A stretch of DNA of 64,000 nt from Trogon surrucura (Eukaryota; Chordata; Aves; Trogoniformes; Trogonidae): NCBI GenBank assembly GCA_020746105.1, contig CM036622.1:41455477-41519476 (forward strand), given 5' to 3'. Below the pieces are notes generated by a model. It ran no database searches, was not told where the DNA came from, and saw nothing but the letters and a program-made list of their open reading frames with translations. A program made the translations under genes and the position numbers. How positions within the stretch are numbered: position 1 is the first letter of the stretch; every line of letters starts with the position of its first letter. Positions 12,115-24,419 of the stretch are shown here, one piece after another.

Positions 12115-12193
12115 GCAGACAGTGATGCTGATGGAAAGGTCAGTATCGCGGAGCTCCTGAAGAGTCTTGTGGCTACCCCCTGGAGTCTGTCAG
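12115..12193 (+). CDS. candidate exon encoding an EF-hand calcium-binding loop
   Basis: The frame reads a canonical 12-residue EF-hand loop, DSDADGKVSIAE, at 12118-12153. Asp is at positions 1, 3 and 5, Gly at 6, Val at 8 and the bidentate Glu at 12. An exiting helix, LLKSLV, follows. This full pattern is unlikely by chance. The acceptor is either ATAG|GC (exon starts 12115, phase 0) or GCAG|AC (exon starts 12119, phase 1). The donor after 12193 is TCAG|GTTAGC, leaving phase 1. With the phase-1 acceptor, the last G of the 3.5 kb exon plus AC makes the first Asp of the loop, so the two exons could join directly across an 8.3 kb intron that holds the LTR. EF-hands bind Ca2+, usually in pairs; the partner is not seen. 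The protein is not identified. Confidence 0.6.
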
Positions 12194-12330
12194 GTTAGCT
12201 CATGCCTGTTCTGAAGTTTGTTTTTCAAAGCTCGACATGGTACTACATCGCTGAGTGCAGTGGAAGAATTACATTACATTTTTTGCAGACAAACATTTGT
12301 AAATCCTAGTGCAGGTAAATTTATTTTGCG

Positions 12331-12350
12331 GTGGTGTGGTGTGGTGTGGT
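12331..12350. repeat. (GTGGT)4 pentanucleotide microsatellite
   Basis: Four perfect GTGGT units, about 140 bases downstream of the EF-hand exon. Confidence 0.85.
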
Positions 12351-12489
12351 AATGTTTTAAGTTTCTGATTAACTCTTAGAGCCATTTTACTGTTAATCAT
12401 CTTTTAAGTCTTCTAGGCATTTGGAGGGTTTCCCCCTGCCCTGGAAAGATGGTCATACTAACTGATCTTAATTCCTAAATCCTTTTTTG

Positions 12490-12850
12490 TGTTTTAAGGG
12501 TAGACACAACAGTGCCCCTTTCCAAATCTTCTGGTATTTCACCCATCCTGAGGGAATTCAGGTAAATATTAAGAACACAGACATTTTCAACAGTCAGTTC
12601 TCGGAGTGTCCTAGGATGAGATTCGTGAGATCCAGCACACTGTCTGATTTAATTCCTTCTCTGTTTAGATTTTGTTACTGGTATTAATTATGAAAGACAT
12701 GTGGTCATAGCTGACCCTCTTAGTGAAGTCTGATATGAGAAAGGCATTTAAAATCCTGCTTTCCCTATGCAATTTGTTAAAAACTGTCTTTTCCCATTGA
12801 CTAATAGATCCATCTTACCTTTGCCCTTCCTCTGACTACTAAGGCATTTA
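12490..12850 (-). mobile_element. ancient, decayed CR1-like LINE fragment, minus strand
   Basis: The plus strand has the antisense landmarks of the reverse-transcriptase part of old amniote CR1 elements. These include 'cccctttccaaatcttctgg' near 12517, a stretch about a 'cctagg' near 12610, and 'cttagtgaagtctgatatg' near 12718. It is heavily diverged and indel-ridden, so its edges are approximate. The 12487-12687 open frame is an antisense by-product. Confidence 0.6.
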
Positions 12851-15800
12851 TGCAATAAGTAGTCACCCAGGCCAGCTGCTCATTTTAAACAAAGGGAGAA
12901 TGCTCAGAGCCCAGCCATGATTTCATATTATTTTCCGTCTCTGAAAAAATGAAGCTGTTATTAACGCTGCCTAAAAAATGAATAACTAAAAGAAGAAAAG
13001 ATAAAGTTGCAAATACATGAAAAATCAAAACATCATAGCTAACTGCCTGGACATATCCAGGATATTAATATCTGGAAGTTTAAGACCAGACAGAGTTGTA
13101 CTATTACTGGGGAATGTGTGTTTTATGATAGCTATCTCCTGCCAACATTGGCTGTGGCTGTCTCCTGGTTTAGATAACGTTTATCTTGAGCCTGATACTT
13201 TGAGTTCGTGAACAGACTGGTGTCTTTGCTTCAGCTTGGACATATGAGCAGCTTCCTGAACAATAAGAACTTCGGCAAGAGACCTTCTCAGCCTTCTGTC
13301 TTCCAAAACACATATTCATCTACAGCATCTAGATGTAAGCCAGGTAGACTTAATGCAATTTTCTTAAATCCAACTTTGTAAGCACCTCTTGTTGGAAGAC
13401 ACAGGAGAGGAGGTTTAGCCGGAGAAGGTGTAACTGCAGCATTACTGTGTGAGGTGCAGGCGCTGCCTGGCTAATACATAAGCTGCAGAACGAGCTGTCC
13501 TGCCTTGGCTGCATCTTGACCATAACCTTGCGGAGCCTGAGTTGGCTGTTAGGACCTGGAACATGCACCGCCTCCTTTCGAGGCTGCAGATTTTTCTTTT
13601 GGTGAGGATATTCTGCCTGGCTGAAGATGCTCCCTCTCTCCCGTTACCTGTAGTTGCCAGTGCCTAGCTGTTAGGACCTGTCTCTCTTTCAAATCTCAAT
13701 TTCATTAGGGTAGAGGATAAATACCAAGCACAGCACTGATGTGGGTGATCAAATAGCACCTAAAGGGGTTAAAATTAATCTAGCAATTTGAGACCAAAGA
13801 CTAGCCTCCCCTAAAATGTTTCCAACACAACAAGCTTTTGCTGCCCTATCAGTTACTATTTTGTGACACAGATTTCTCAACAAAGCTATTGAGTGCATGA
13901 TAAGCTACCGCATCCGCATGCTCTAAGTTCCAGGCAGCATTAAAATCATGCATTCAGTTCATGCACTAGCCATGTAAACTTGGATTTGGACACTTTCCAA
14001 CCTGCGCATCTCTGCAGTTTGCTTTTTGTGCTGACCGTGTGCACACTGTTTGTAATTAACTGAGACGCATCTGCCTTCTTCCTGTATTTCCCATTTTTGT
14101 AGTGCACGCAGTTATCTGATCCAGTTTAGCTCTGTGCTGATTTCCCTCATACATTACCATTTGATGTCAGTTCAGGTAGTTATGCTTCCTGTTTTTCAGG
14201 CTTGAATAGCTAAGGTATCACTTTGAATGCCAGCCTTGACCTCAGCAGTACTCACTGACCTCTTACTTCTCAGAGCTCTGCAGCTCACAGCCCCGCATTC
14301 TGCCGCTGTTTATCTGTGGTCGTACAAGAGGCTTGGCGTGGAGAAAGCTGCAGCCTTTGGGCAAATCAGACTACTGACATGAAAAGATATCTCTATACAA
14401 CCTCAGAAGACCTTCAGGATCAAGGAAATGGTTTAAATTGTACTGTACTGAGTGATGGTTAAAATAGGTCATTCTGGCAGCAAAATATCTTTTATACACC
14501 TGTGTAATGCTTATACGTGGGCATGTGGTGTGTACCTCCACACAAGTCATCAATTGCCGTGTAAATGTCAGATTGGAGTTAGCTGGTCAGGAGATGATTT
14601 TAAGTAGAAAACCAGTATAACTAGAACTTACTTGTTGATGACTAAGTGTGCAAAACGCATAGCTGACAAAGCAAGTGGATGCTCCCTGCACTGCTTAAGA
14701 AAGCGCAGAGAGGAGACCCTTCTCTCGGACACTTAGGATGTGTAAACAGAATTGATTTTGTATATCCAATGAATCCGAGCAAAGAGGTTTATTAATGTGC
14801 AAGCTACATAAACTGTAAAACACAGATAAACTTGGTTCTTGAGTACAAGAGCCACAAAGTCAAAGGATCAAAGGCTGCAGGGAATTTTCACTCTCCCTTT
14901 TTATTCTGCTCCAGAAAGCTTCTGCTATGTTGATCTCTCATATCACACAATGGAAATAATAGGTAAATGGAGGACACTGAAACAGCTCTGGAATAGGATC
15001 CTTAGATACTGAAAGTATTATTTTCATTATAATCTCAGGCTTTCTGTCTAAAAGATAAATACAGAAATGTTACTATTCTGTTCTTCGAATGCAGAATGAT
15101 TGCATACCTAATCAAGAAATCAAATTAACAGGTTTTCATCATATATAGTTAAAGTTAAAACAGTTATTTGGTAATTTCACCTGAAAAATAATTTTTCCAT
15201 TGCCTGAGGAAATGTATTTAAATGAACCTCATTCTCTTCCTTTTATATTGTGCTATTTGAGGTTTTTTTGATATCATCAACATGGTGTGTATCATTGCAT
15301 GTAAAGTAAATGGAAGTGCAAACAATACTTGTGCCAGGTAAGCTAGTTTTGTGTTTTTAGAGGAGGTCAGAGGTTTATCAATCATACAGGTATTTCTCCG
15401 TAAGACATATCTCTGTTCAAATGCCACCATGTCATAATATATTCAAAAGCATAGCAAAGAGAAGTTTAACCTACATAACATATATTTTGGTTCATTTTCC
15501 ATGCTCTTACAAACTAATCTTTGCTAGAAAATCATGACACAGTTCCAGAAACCCACTGCCATGCTTGTCTTCACAACTGGTGAAAGTAGGGAATAGTCTA
15601 ACATCAGGGCAGCTGCTGCTTCTAGTTAGCTCTATGGTTTGTAACAAACAAAACAATTCCTTCCCGCTTGACTGGCGAGTTACTTTAACATGGTGTAAAT
15701 TCAAGTTTTCATTGGTGTTCCTAGCTGTGTGAAATCCCCCTGGGTTTCTTACTGACGTGACCTCCTCAAATGTAATGCTGATATTGTTACTTATTCCGGA

Positions 15801-17933
15801 GGTATTAGGGGCTGCTCTCTCATCCAGAGTGCCATGAAGCGACTCCCTGAAATCATTCAGGAGCTTCATTTAGCAATATCCTCCTATTTTAAGGATTTGG
15901 GACCAGTGACAATAGTCTTTATGTGCTGTGTCTATAGTATGCATCCAGAGATAAAAATGATGGCCTGTAGTTATCTTTAGTAATTACTGTTCAGCCTTGC
16001 ATGAAAGCTCTAAGTTTTCAAGAAGTCAGAATGAACTTTTTTTTTTTAGCTTTTTTTTTTGGCCTTTTTTTTTAAGTCAGCTAATCACTGAAAATACAAA
16101 AGGTCATCTTTTGTCAAAAGGGGAAGGTTTCCACTACTGCAAAGCCAAAAGCTTTAGGGAGGAAAATGTGGGAAGCTCCAGGCTGCTTCCCTGCTGCATG
16201 GTACAGAACATCAGTCCATCACAGCTGGCCCACAAGTATCGACAGAGGAGAACTATGGTAGCAGTTTATTAATGATTATTCTGTTTCACTCTCAGTAGTG
16301 ACACAGGAGTTAAATTTCAAATGGTAAGTTACAACTGAAAGCATGAATTGGAATTTCCTTTCTGTCCATAAGCACAAGTCTTTTTGCAGATGACAGGGTA
16401 GATTTTTCCAAGCCCTCTGTGAAAATATTGGCAGTACATAGCAGATGGAGCCTTAATTTTCACTCGTGATCACGGCATGTTTAAGTATGCAGCCCTAACA
16501 CCAGTTGGTCTTTTATCTTTCGCAAAAAGTTGTGTAATGCTTATCAGTACATTGACTTAAGCCATATCCATGACAGCTGGAGCTGTTCTGTGCTGCTCCG
16601 TGGCATGTAACAGCTCATCTCTCTATATCGGGTATAATCTATATATTTATTGCATACAAGAATTCTGATAAAATGTCATCTCTCAAGGAGAAGCCTTGCC
16701 ATGCTACGTATTTGAAATCCCAAACCCAGCATTTACTGATCATTTTAAAATGGTACTGATAGGATGTGCGGCCGATGAGCTGAAGTGTTCAGTAGCTTCT
16801 CAGACAGTGTTCTGGAGAGATATGAGAGGAAGTTTGCCCAAGTGTTCTTATCTCTTCAGGAGGCACATCATATCTCATAGCAGTAAGGAACTGCAACCAA
16901 ATGATGGGACTAGATATTCTTGCATCATTAAAGAACCTAATGTATGAGATGAAAGATCCTGTAGATTGTGATAGGACTATTTAAAGAGAGTTTCTTAACC
17001 CTCTAAAAAGGTTTTGAATAAGTTCATTTCTGGATGTTATATGTATGATTGCTTAGAGGACTTTAAAAAGCAGGTACAGATCCAATTACAGTTTGAATCG
17101 TGTTCCACACATACGTTTGCTGTAGATGCCTTGAAGAAATGCGGTGAAAGTAGAAGGGGCTGACTCGCAGGCAGTGTCAACGTGGAATTGCGATCTGTTC
17201 ATTGCAGGTCTGAGAATCCCTGGTGCAAAGGTGTGTTTGAAAAATGTGTGCTTCAGTAGGTGAAAATACAGACACAGTCTGTGTGGATGGAACACTGAGG
17301 AGTCCCTCACCTTATCCACGCACTGGGCTGCCTTTTAGGGGGAACAGGACTCCCGCAGTAGCAAGGGTTGGGTGATAAGTGAAAGCTGCTGGAAAGGAAG
17401 GGGATGGGATGTGTGTTAGGAAACACTTTAGAAGCTGAATTCTGAGTCAGAATTCCTGGCAAAATTTGTGTCTTCTTTTCACCATGCTGATATGTGGTTA
17501 AAAGTACTTGAAGCCTTTGTAAAGGATTCTGAAATTTTTAGATGAAAGCTGAAATACGTGCAGACAACATTACTGATACTGTCAATGGGAAAACTGAATA
17601 AATGTCTGATAACACTTGTGCTGAAGATAGTAAAAATACTGTGTAAGATCTCTTTTAAATCACCACAGAATTACTCCTTCAGAAATTGATGCAAATACAT
17701 TTTTGGTCTTCAGTGATTTTCTAAAGAACACATTCAGTAACATCAAAACTGGTTTTAGCTACTTCAGCTCTAATTTTCTGAATTATGAGAAAAATTATAT
17801 GTTCGTTTTTTCTAAGGATTGAAAGAAGTAAGTCTGAGCACTGGCTTTTTCACTTTCACTTTTTCAGCTTACTGCTACTGGACTTAATGTAGAATTGAAG
17901 TAAACAAAGGAAGCACCCTCACCATGACTTATT
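12851..17933. other. AT-rich non-coding stretch
   Basis: Nothing firm. A 120-codon minus frame at 15507-15869 looks somewhat protein-like and is discussed as a finding. A 28-base segment at 16296-16323 has good splice signals on both sides but is too short to interpret. Confidence 0.35.
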
Positions 17934-18627
17934 AGAGAGCAGTGTAGGGGAAAGGGACCTGGGAGTCTTGGTGGACAGCAGGATGACCGTGAGCCAGCAC
18001 TGTGCCCTTGTGGCCAGGAAGGCCAATGGCATCCTGGGGTGTATTAGAAGGGGGGTGGTTAGTAGGTCGAGAGAGGTTCTCCTTCCCCTCTACTCTGCCC
18101 TGGTGAGACCCCTTCTGGAATATTGTGTCCAGTTCTGGGCCCCTCAGTTCAAGAAAGACAGGGAACTGCTGGAGAGAGTCCAGCACAGGGCAACTAGGAT
18201 GATTAAGGGAGTGGAGCATCTCCCTTATGAGAAAAGACTGAGGGAGCTGGGGCTCTTTAGTTTGGAGAAGAGGAGACTGAGGGGTGACCTCATTAATGTT
18301 TACAAATATATCAAGGGTGAGTGTCACGAGGATGGAGCCAGGCTCTTCTCGGTGACAACCAATGACAGGACAAGGGGTAATGGGCTGAAACTGGAACATA
18401 AGAGGTTCCGCTTAAACTGAGAAGAAACTTCTTCTCACTGAGGGTGACGGAGCACTGGAACAGGCTGCCCAGAGAGGTTGTGGAGTCTCCTTCTCTGGAG
18501 ACATTCAAGACCTGCCTGGACACGTTCCTGTGTGGCATTATCTAGGCATTCCTGCTCTGGCAGGGGGATTGGACTTGATGATCTTTCGAGGTCCCTTCCA
18601 ATCCCTAACATTCTATGATTCTATGAT
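17934..18627 (+). mobile_element. CR1 LINE, carboxyl-terminal part of ORF2 plus 3' UTR, plus strand
   Basis: This is the longest and best preserved CR1 copy here. From 17968 an open frame of 150 codons reads the ORF2 end downstream of the reverse transcriptase, with landmarks [12 protein letters not shown] and [20 protein letters not shown]. It stops at 18418 because of what looks like a one-base deletion. The conserved [19 protein letters not shown] block continues in another frame. The 3' end carries 'ttggacttgatgatcttt' and two ATTCTATG-type units at 18610-18627. It is 5'-truncated, so it cannot move on its own. Relatively low decay suggests a younger insertion than its neighbours. Confidence 0.95.
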
Positions 18628-21600
18628 TTATTATTAGATGATTTTAGCACAGGCAAGCCTTGTAAAATCAGCAATGTCTTTAAGCCCCTTGGGAGCCTGG
18701 TAGCTAAGGGAAGGTAAGCAAAATACTTACTTAGACATTGTTTTCAGAGAGTGTTATGAAACTGACAGAGCTCTTCTCAGTTTCAAAAAAAAACAAACAA
18801 AGAAAGCCAAACAACCAAAGAAAATACTGGTTTTGAATGATGCAATATGAACTGCATCCTACCTGCATTTGTACTAAACATTCTCAATAAACATTGTTAA
18901 TTATCAGACAGTTTTACTAAACCAAAGGGTTGTGTATTCAGCAGTTCCATTGAGTGGTCAAAATCAATATTCATAGATAAGTGGATTTCAGTTTTTTAAT
19001 ATGTGTTGGTGTGTGGGACAGCCATCTGTAAGGAGGGGAAGAACAGTGACTTGCACTAGCTGATTTACATGGCTACTCAGCCATTTGCTATCCAGGAAAA
19101 GTCCTGGAATCAGTTCGCAGGCAACACAGAGTGTTTAGGCTTTGTTTGATACTGAACAAGAACTGTGGTTTCTCCTAAACTTAAAAAAATTCTTCTACAG
19201 CTGGAGTAATGCAGTCCCTCTGTTTTTGCTCTGACCTTCATCTGTCCATAAGAGATGGGGTACTCTTCATTTGTCATTAGCAGACAGCCCACTGCAGTGT
19301 GTAATTAGCACTGTTTCAGCTCCCCGGTGAGGTTAGGAGCTGGAGGGCATGTTTCCTCACCCAGGTACCAGCCGAGGGAAGCCAGGGCTCATTTCTGCGG
19401 TGTGTCCCACCGGCAGCAGTGAGTTATGATTGCAGCCTGTCCCGCTTGCGACGGTCTCATCTGGGCAATTGATGAGCTGCAAGGTTGAGCTATGGTGAGG
19501 ACACTAATGCTTTATTGGACTTGGTTGTCTAGCAGGTGTGTGCGTAGTGATAGTAAATAACATTGACCAGCAACGTATCAGCGTGCTCAAAGTGTCACAA
19601 TAATATAACACATTCTAGCTCAGGGTGTATTTACTGTCTCTGACATTAGTTTTTAAAATTGCAGTTGGGTTAATCTGAGGATATGGCTGTATATTATGAA
19701 AGATTTCCTTTTAATATAGCAATATCTTACCTTTAAAAGGTTCTGTTCTTTCTTTTCACCCTCTTTCCAATATGTTTGACTCCAAAGAAAACATTTTCAA
19801 CTGTTTCTGCAGTTTATAAAGAAATGTGTCCACTTATTAAAGCCAGACATGCCATATTTTAAAGGAATTACATCCTGTGAGGCATCCTGGAAAATGTTCC
19901 TTTCATCTTTTAAAAACTACTTCAACTAAGTAACATGGGTATTCAGCTTCCTTGAGTTCACCTAATGGATGTTGTAATGCTGATTTTAAAATAAATAGGT
20001 ATTTGGAAGGAGCACATTCCTCCCTGCTATGCTGAAATTCAGGTATATTCAGTATGGTGCAAGATGCCTTAGAAATGTTTCTTTCTGGACAATTCAGTAT
20101 AATGCATCTAAAGACAACTTGTCTGGTTTCTTGAAAGTCTTCTTATTGTAAATCTCTGCTGCCTTAGAAGTCGTTATGGAGGGCATCTCCCTGGCCCTCT
20201 GTAGTCTGATAACAGCAAGGGAGTAAAGCAAAAGCTGTAACTCATTAAATGAAATTAAACTTTTGTTCAATGCCTGTGGATTGTCATTGAAAATATAAGA
20301 CTTTATGATGAGCAATAGTGTTTTGCCTTGGAAGGTGATGGGCGGCCTTAATTATAACACAAAAATACAATTTCATTTCGATGAGAAAGCTGTGTAGGCC
20401 TCATAAATAAATTGACTGCCTGTTGTATATCTTGTGGGCTCACTGTGGCACTTTCATGTGAAGATAAAGTGGTGTTCTCAGGGCCAGCAAGAAGAGCAAT
20501 ATGTTTTCTTTCAGAGCTACTCCTTGGTTTGGAGCAGAGCACTGGAGAAACATGTGCTTGGGCAACTGCTTTCTTGCCAGATGGGTTGGTTTTATCCTGT
20601 CTCTCTCAAAACTCAAATGAAAATGAGGAGTGGGTGCTATGGGAATTTGATGAAAGAGGATTTGTGGTTGGTCTTACTGTGTTTATGGTGGAGGTTGCTG
20701 GGACGTGAGATGTCAGGATGTCTGAAAGAGGAGCTAATGACCTGGACTGTTTTCATGAAAGTGGATGATCAGAAACCTGTACAGGTACCTGTGGTACTGC
20801 TGGGGGCACTCGCAGCACTTAGTGGTTTTTAGATCCAGATGCAGCATTAAACCTCCCAAGAATCAAACCAATATTAAACATTATCGGTGGGATTGTGTTT
20901 AGAAGAATACAGAAAAGAAGTGTTTAAAGCAATAGGGAATCCTTTTTGAAAGGTCAGTTGAATGGTGGCCCTCATTGTGCATCCCGCGTGAGCAGTTTGT
21001 GATACATCCAGACTTAATTCTTCATCATTGTAATGGGAGCTATTTTTCTTCTGATTCTTGCAGGACTCTAAAGGTCTGCCTAAAGCCTAGCATTCAATGC
21101 AGAATCATCTTTAGTAAGGTGTTAATGTCGGGGAATTGAATCAGGGTGGGGTTAAGTTCAGCTTAAATTTACTTTAGCAAAATGTATGAAACAGAGAACT
21201 GTTAAGACATTTCACAGGAAAATTCAGTGGTTCTAGCATTACACCAGTGAGAGCTGCCAACATAAAATACTCAAAAGCTACTCATTAGACAAACCAAAAT
21301 TATTAAACTGCCTAAGAATTATAATATTTTTTAAATGTGTGTACATTGGATTCTTCATTATTTGTGCTCTGATTTTGAGGTTTTTGAGTTGAGAATACCA
21401 TACATATACTTCATACAAGATATCCAGAAGCCTACTTTGAAAACAATGGAAGAAAGGTTAAATAGTAAAATTGAATGAAAGCTGATACCTAGTATAATCA
21501 CAAAGCTTGCAAATTTAGGCTTGAAGAGAAATAATGGATAGTTTAAGGCTCAGGATGAATCACAGGAAGTTCTCAATACTGTATCAGAGCAAAAGTGGAA

Positions 21601-24419
21601 AATGCACAGCTGCATGCACTGCGATGCTGCACTCCCATCTTCACTGTGCATTGAGTAAGAAGAATTTCTCATTAAAAATTCTGTTTTATGTTTTGTTACT
21701 GTTCTATCTGATTTCATTAGTATAATGTAGATTTTGTCAACATATTTAAAGATTGCACGTATTTGAGCTTATGCTGGAACCATTGCTTTTAGTACATACG
21801 AACCCAGATAGATGCAAGAACTAGTATTTTTAGTTCAGTTGGTCAAAATGGCTTGGAAATCTGAAAGGAGTTTTACTTTGGGTAGTAAATAGTAGAAAAC
21901 ATGACTGTTTCAGAGAAGGTAAATGATAGTTAGAATCAGGCAGTATATATTTTCTTCATTAGCCATAGTTTGAGGAACCTGGAAGGTGAGACACTAACAT
22001 ACATTTGCAAGTGCAACATGAGATAGATGGTTGTTTGGGATGATGGAGTAATTGATAATTTTGCTGAAAAGTTATTCGGAATTATTCAGGATAATTGCTA
22101 AGTAGATAAAGAGAGAAAATGCAGGACTCGTAAGAGAATAATCATAGAAAGAAGCTAAAGAGTTCTTGATGTTTTGGAGAAACAAAAGATTGGAGAAGGG
22201 TTTGGGATCATACAACTAATTACAGCTGATAAATTCTAGACTATATTGAAGGGATAGTTTGAGATCTGGGTTATTTTGTGACAGTACTGATAAATGACAG
22301 TAGTTGGACTCAGAGACACTATGATGAAAAAGAGAAGAAAAGAGGGGAGAAACTTTTGGCTGGGCTGTTCATCTGTTGTAATGGCATTGTTAATGCATTC
22401 AAGTGTTAATACTTACTGTATATTAATAGACCCGTTGTTTTAAAATTATTCAGTGTTGCTCTCTCCTATTGCCAGCATTTTAGATGCATTAAATTACATA
22501 AGGAAATAAAATTAAAATGTGAGCACAGGCACCCAGCTGAGTTCTGCATGTCAGATGGATTTCTAATGCAAATTAAAGCACATGTTGGATTTAGATTGTT
22601 ATCGTTATTGATTACCTGCAGAGTACAGATGGAAACACCAAAGGGGATCTGGAGAGCAAAACGTTTGCTGCTTGCAAGAGTGCAAGATACCTGAATCTGA
22701 GAAGAAAGCAGACAGGAATGGGAAAAGTTCTTAGGAATAGTATTTTAAGTGGTGAGTGACTTTGTGAGACTCCTTTTGGACTAGATTAAAAGTGACAGTA
22801 AAAAAATGAGGAGTGGCACAGGTGAGAGCTGAGATGATCTCTAGATCTGCCAGCCTCTAGAGAAGAAGCGTGAAGACATGAGAAAGTTGTGAAATAAACT
22901 GTGCAATGAAGAAAGTTTGGGCTGTTTCTTTATATGTCAGTAACAAAATAAGGTTATTGTCAGTAGGTGGACAATGTGCAGCTTCCTCATTTTATGGGAT
23001 TGATGACAGTAGCTTTAAACTCATGAAATCAGATACAGAAGAAGTGCAAGAGAGAACCATGTGATGCCTCTGCAAGCCCTGAGGGCACAGGGAAATTAAA
23101 ATTGGATAAATGAGACTACAGAAGTGGATAAAGGAACAATATTATTAGATGGTAGCTAGCAAGAGAAAACAAGTTCCACTGTTGGTAGAAAATGTGATGT
23201 GAAGATATAGTTAGTGAAAGGATCCCACCTCATCTGGCTGGGAGTTTGGGTGCGGTCAGCACGAATCATGGAAACGTTGGTGCATCAGTGTAAGGATCCA
23301 GGCAGGTGCATGGAAGCCCAAAGGCTTTCTATGCTGAAGGGAAAAGAGGTGTTATCCAAAAAATGACAATGTGTCCAGGAAGGCTTGTGCTGGCAAGTGG
23401 GTTTGTTTGAGTGTCTGTGCACGTTAAAGGCATAAAGCTTGGTGAAAGGGAAAATGGGATAAAATAGAACCTTCTGGAGTAAAAAAACATTTGGAAGAAA
23501 AACTAAGATAGTAAGCCAAAGGTGGATGGGAACAAGGAGAGGGAGGGAATGACTCAGAAACCGCCACAGGTCTGTAAAGTTTGCAAAGGACAAATATTTG
23601 AGAAATTGCAGACTAAGTAAGTTGCAGTTAATTAATCTGTAATCAAAAGTGCAGGGGCTACTATGTAGTGCAGGCATGAGTATCACCTGTAGCCAATGAT
23701 TCAAAAAACTGCTGGAATTAATATAAATATATGATTGATATACATTGTAAAAAAGTTCCTCATATTTTACTGCATAAATAATCATCCTAAAAATAGTATT
23801 AAGCATAAGCAGCGAGTCTCCAGGGAATGGAAAAAGGATTGACCAATACAGAGAACTGTATCTTAAAAATCAGAAACATGGGAATGAATTGTAAATTTCA
23901 AGAATCCACCTGAGATTTAACTATTTTTTTAAAAATATAAAAGTTATAAAAAGTAAAGAAGAATGGAAATGCAGTCAGTGTAAAAAGATGAGTTTTGACA
24001 TTAGCGTTGATACAGATAGACAGGTTTTCGATGTAATAGGTAGCATTCCTCTTATTTTAATGATGCTATTGAACCTGGGACAAATGCCGGGCAGCTAATA
24101 GGAATGATTATGCAGAAATGGAAATTCCCACCTCCAGGGGGAAGCAAAACTTAAATTATGTAATTGTTTAAATCAGAAGAGACCATATAATCTGCATCTA
24201 AGAACTTGCATAATGTAATTGCAATTCCAACAGCAAGTACTTCTAATGAATATATCACATCAGGAATTGGTATTATCTGGGGGAATAAATTAAAAATAGT
24301 ACTTAAATTGGAAAAAAAAAGACTCAGTTAAAGAGCATTAGTATGATTTCAATAGTATGTGAAGTCCTTTACAAAAAAAATCTTTTAAGGAAGAACTAAA
24401 CAAATGACACAAAACAAGG
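18628..24419. other. AT-rich non-coding stretch
   Basis: No supported gene. The segments near 20200-20400 and 22390-22620 are dense in homeodomain-type ATTA and octamer-like motifs and could be conserved regulatory DNA. A 173-codon minus frame at 23285-23806 has no coding signature. Confidence 0.35.

Noticed and set aside
16296..16323. 28-base segment between strong acceptor and GTAAGT donor
   Set aside because: Too short for any composition test and out of phase with the proposed exon chain.
17968..18420. 150-codon plus frame as a host gene
   Set aside because: It is the carboxyl end of CR1 ORF2.
23285..23806. 173-codon minus frame with hydrophobic stretches
   Set aside because: Hydrophobic and Tyr-rich character is what AT-rich DNA gives on this strand; no start context, splice signals or known domain.
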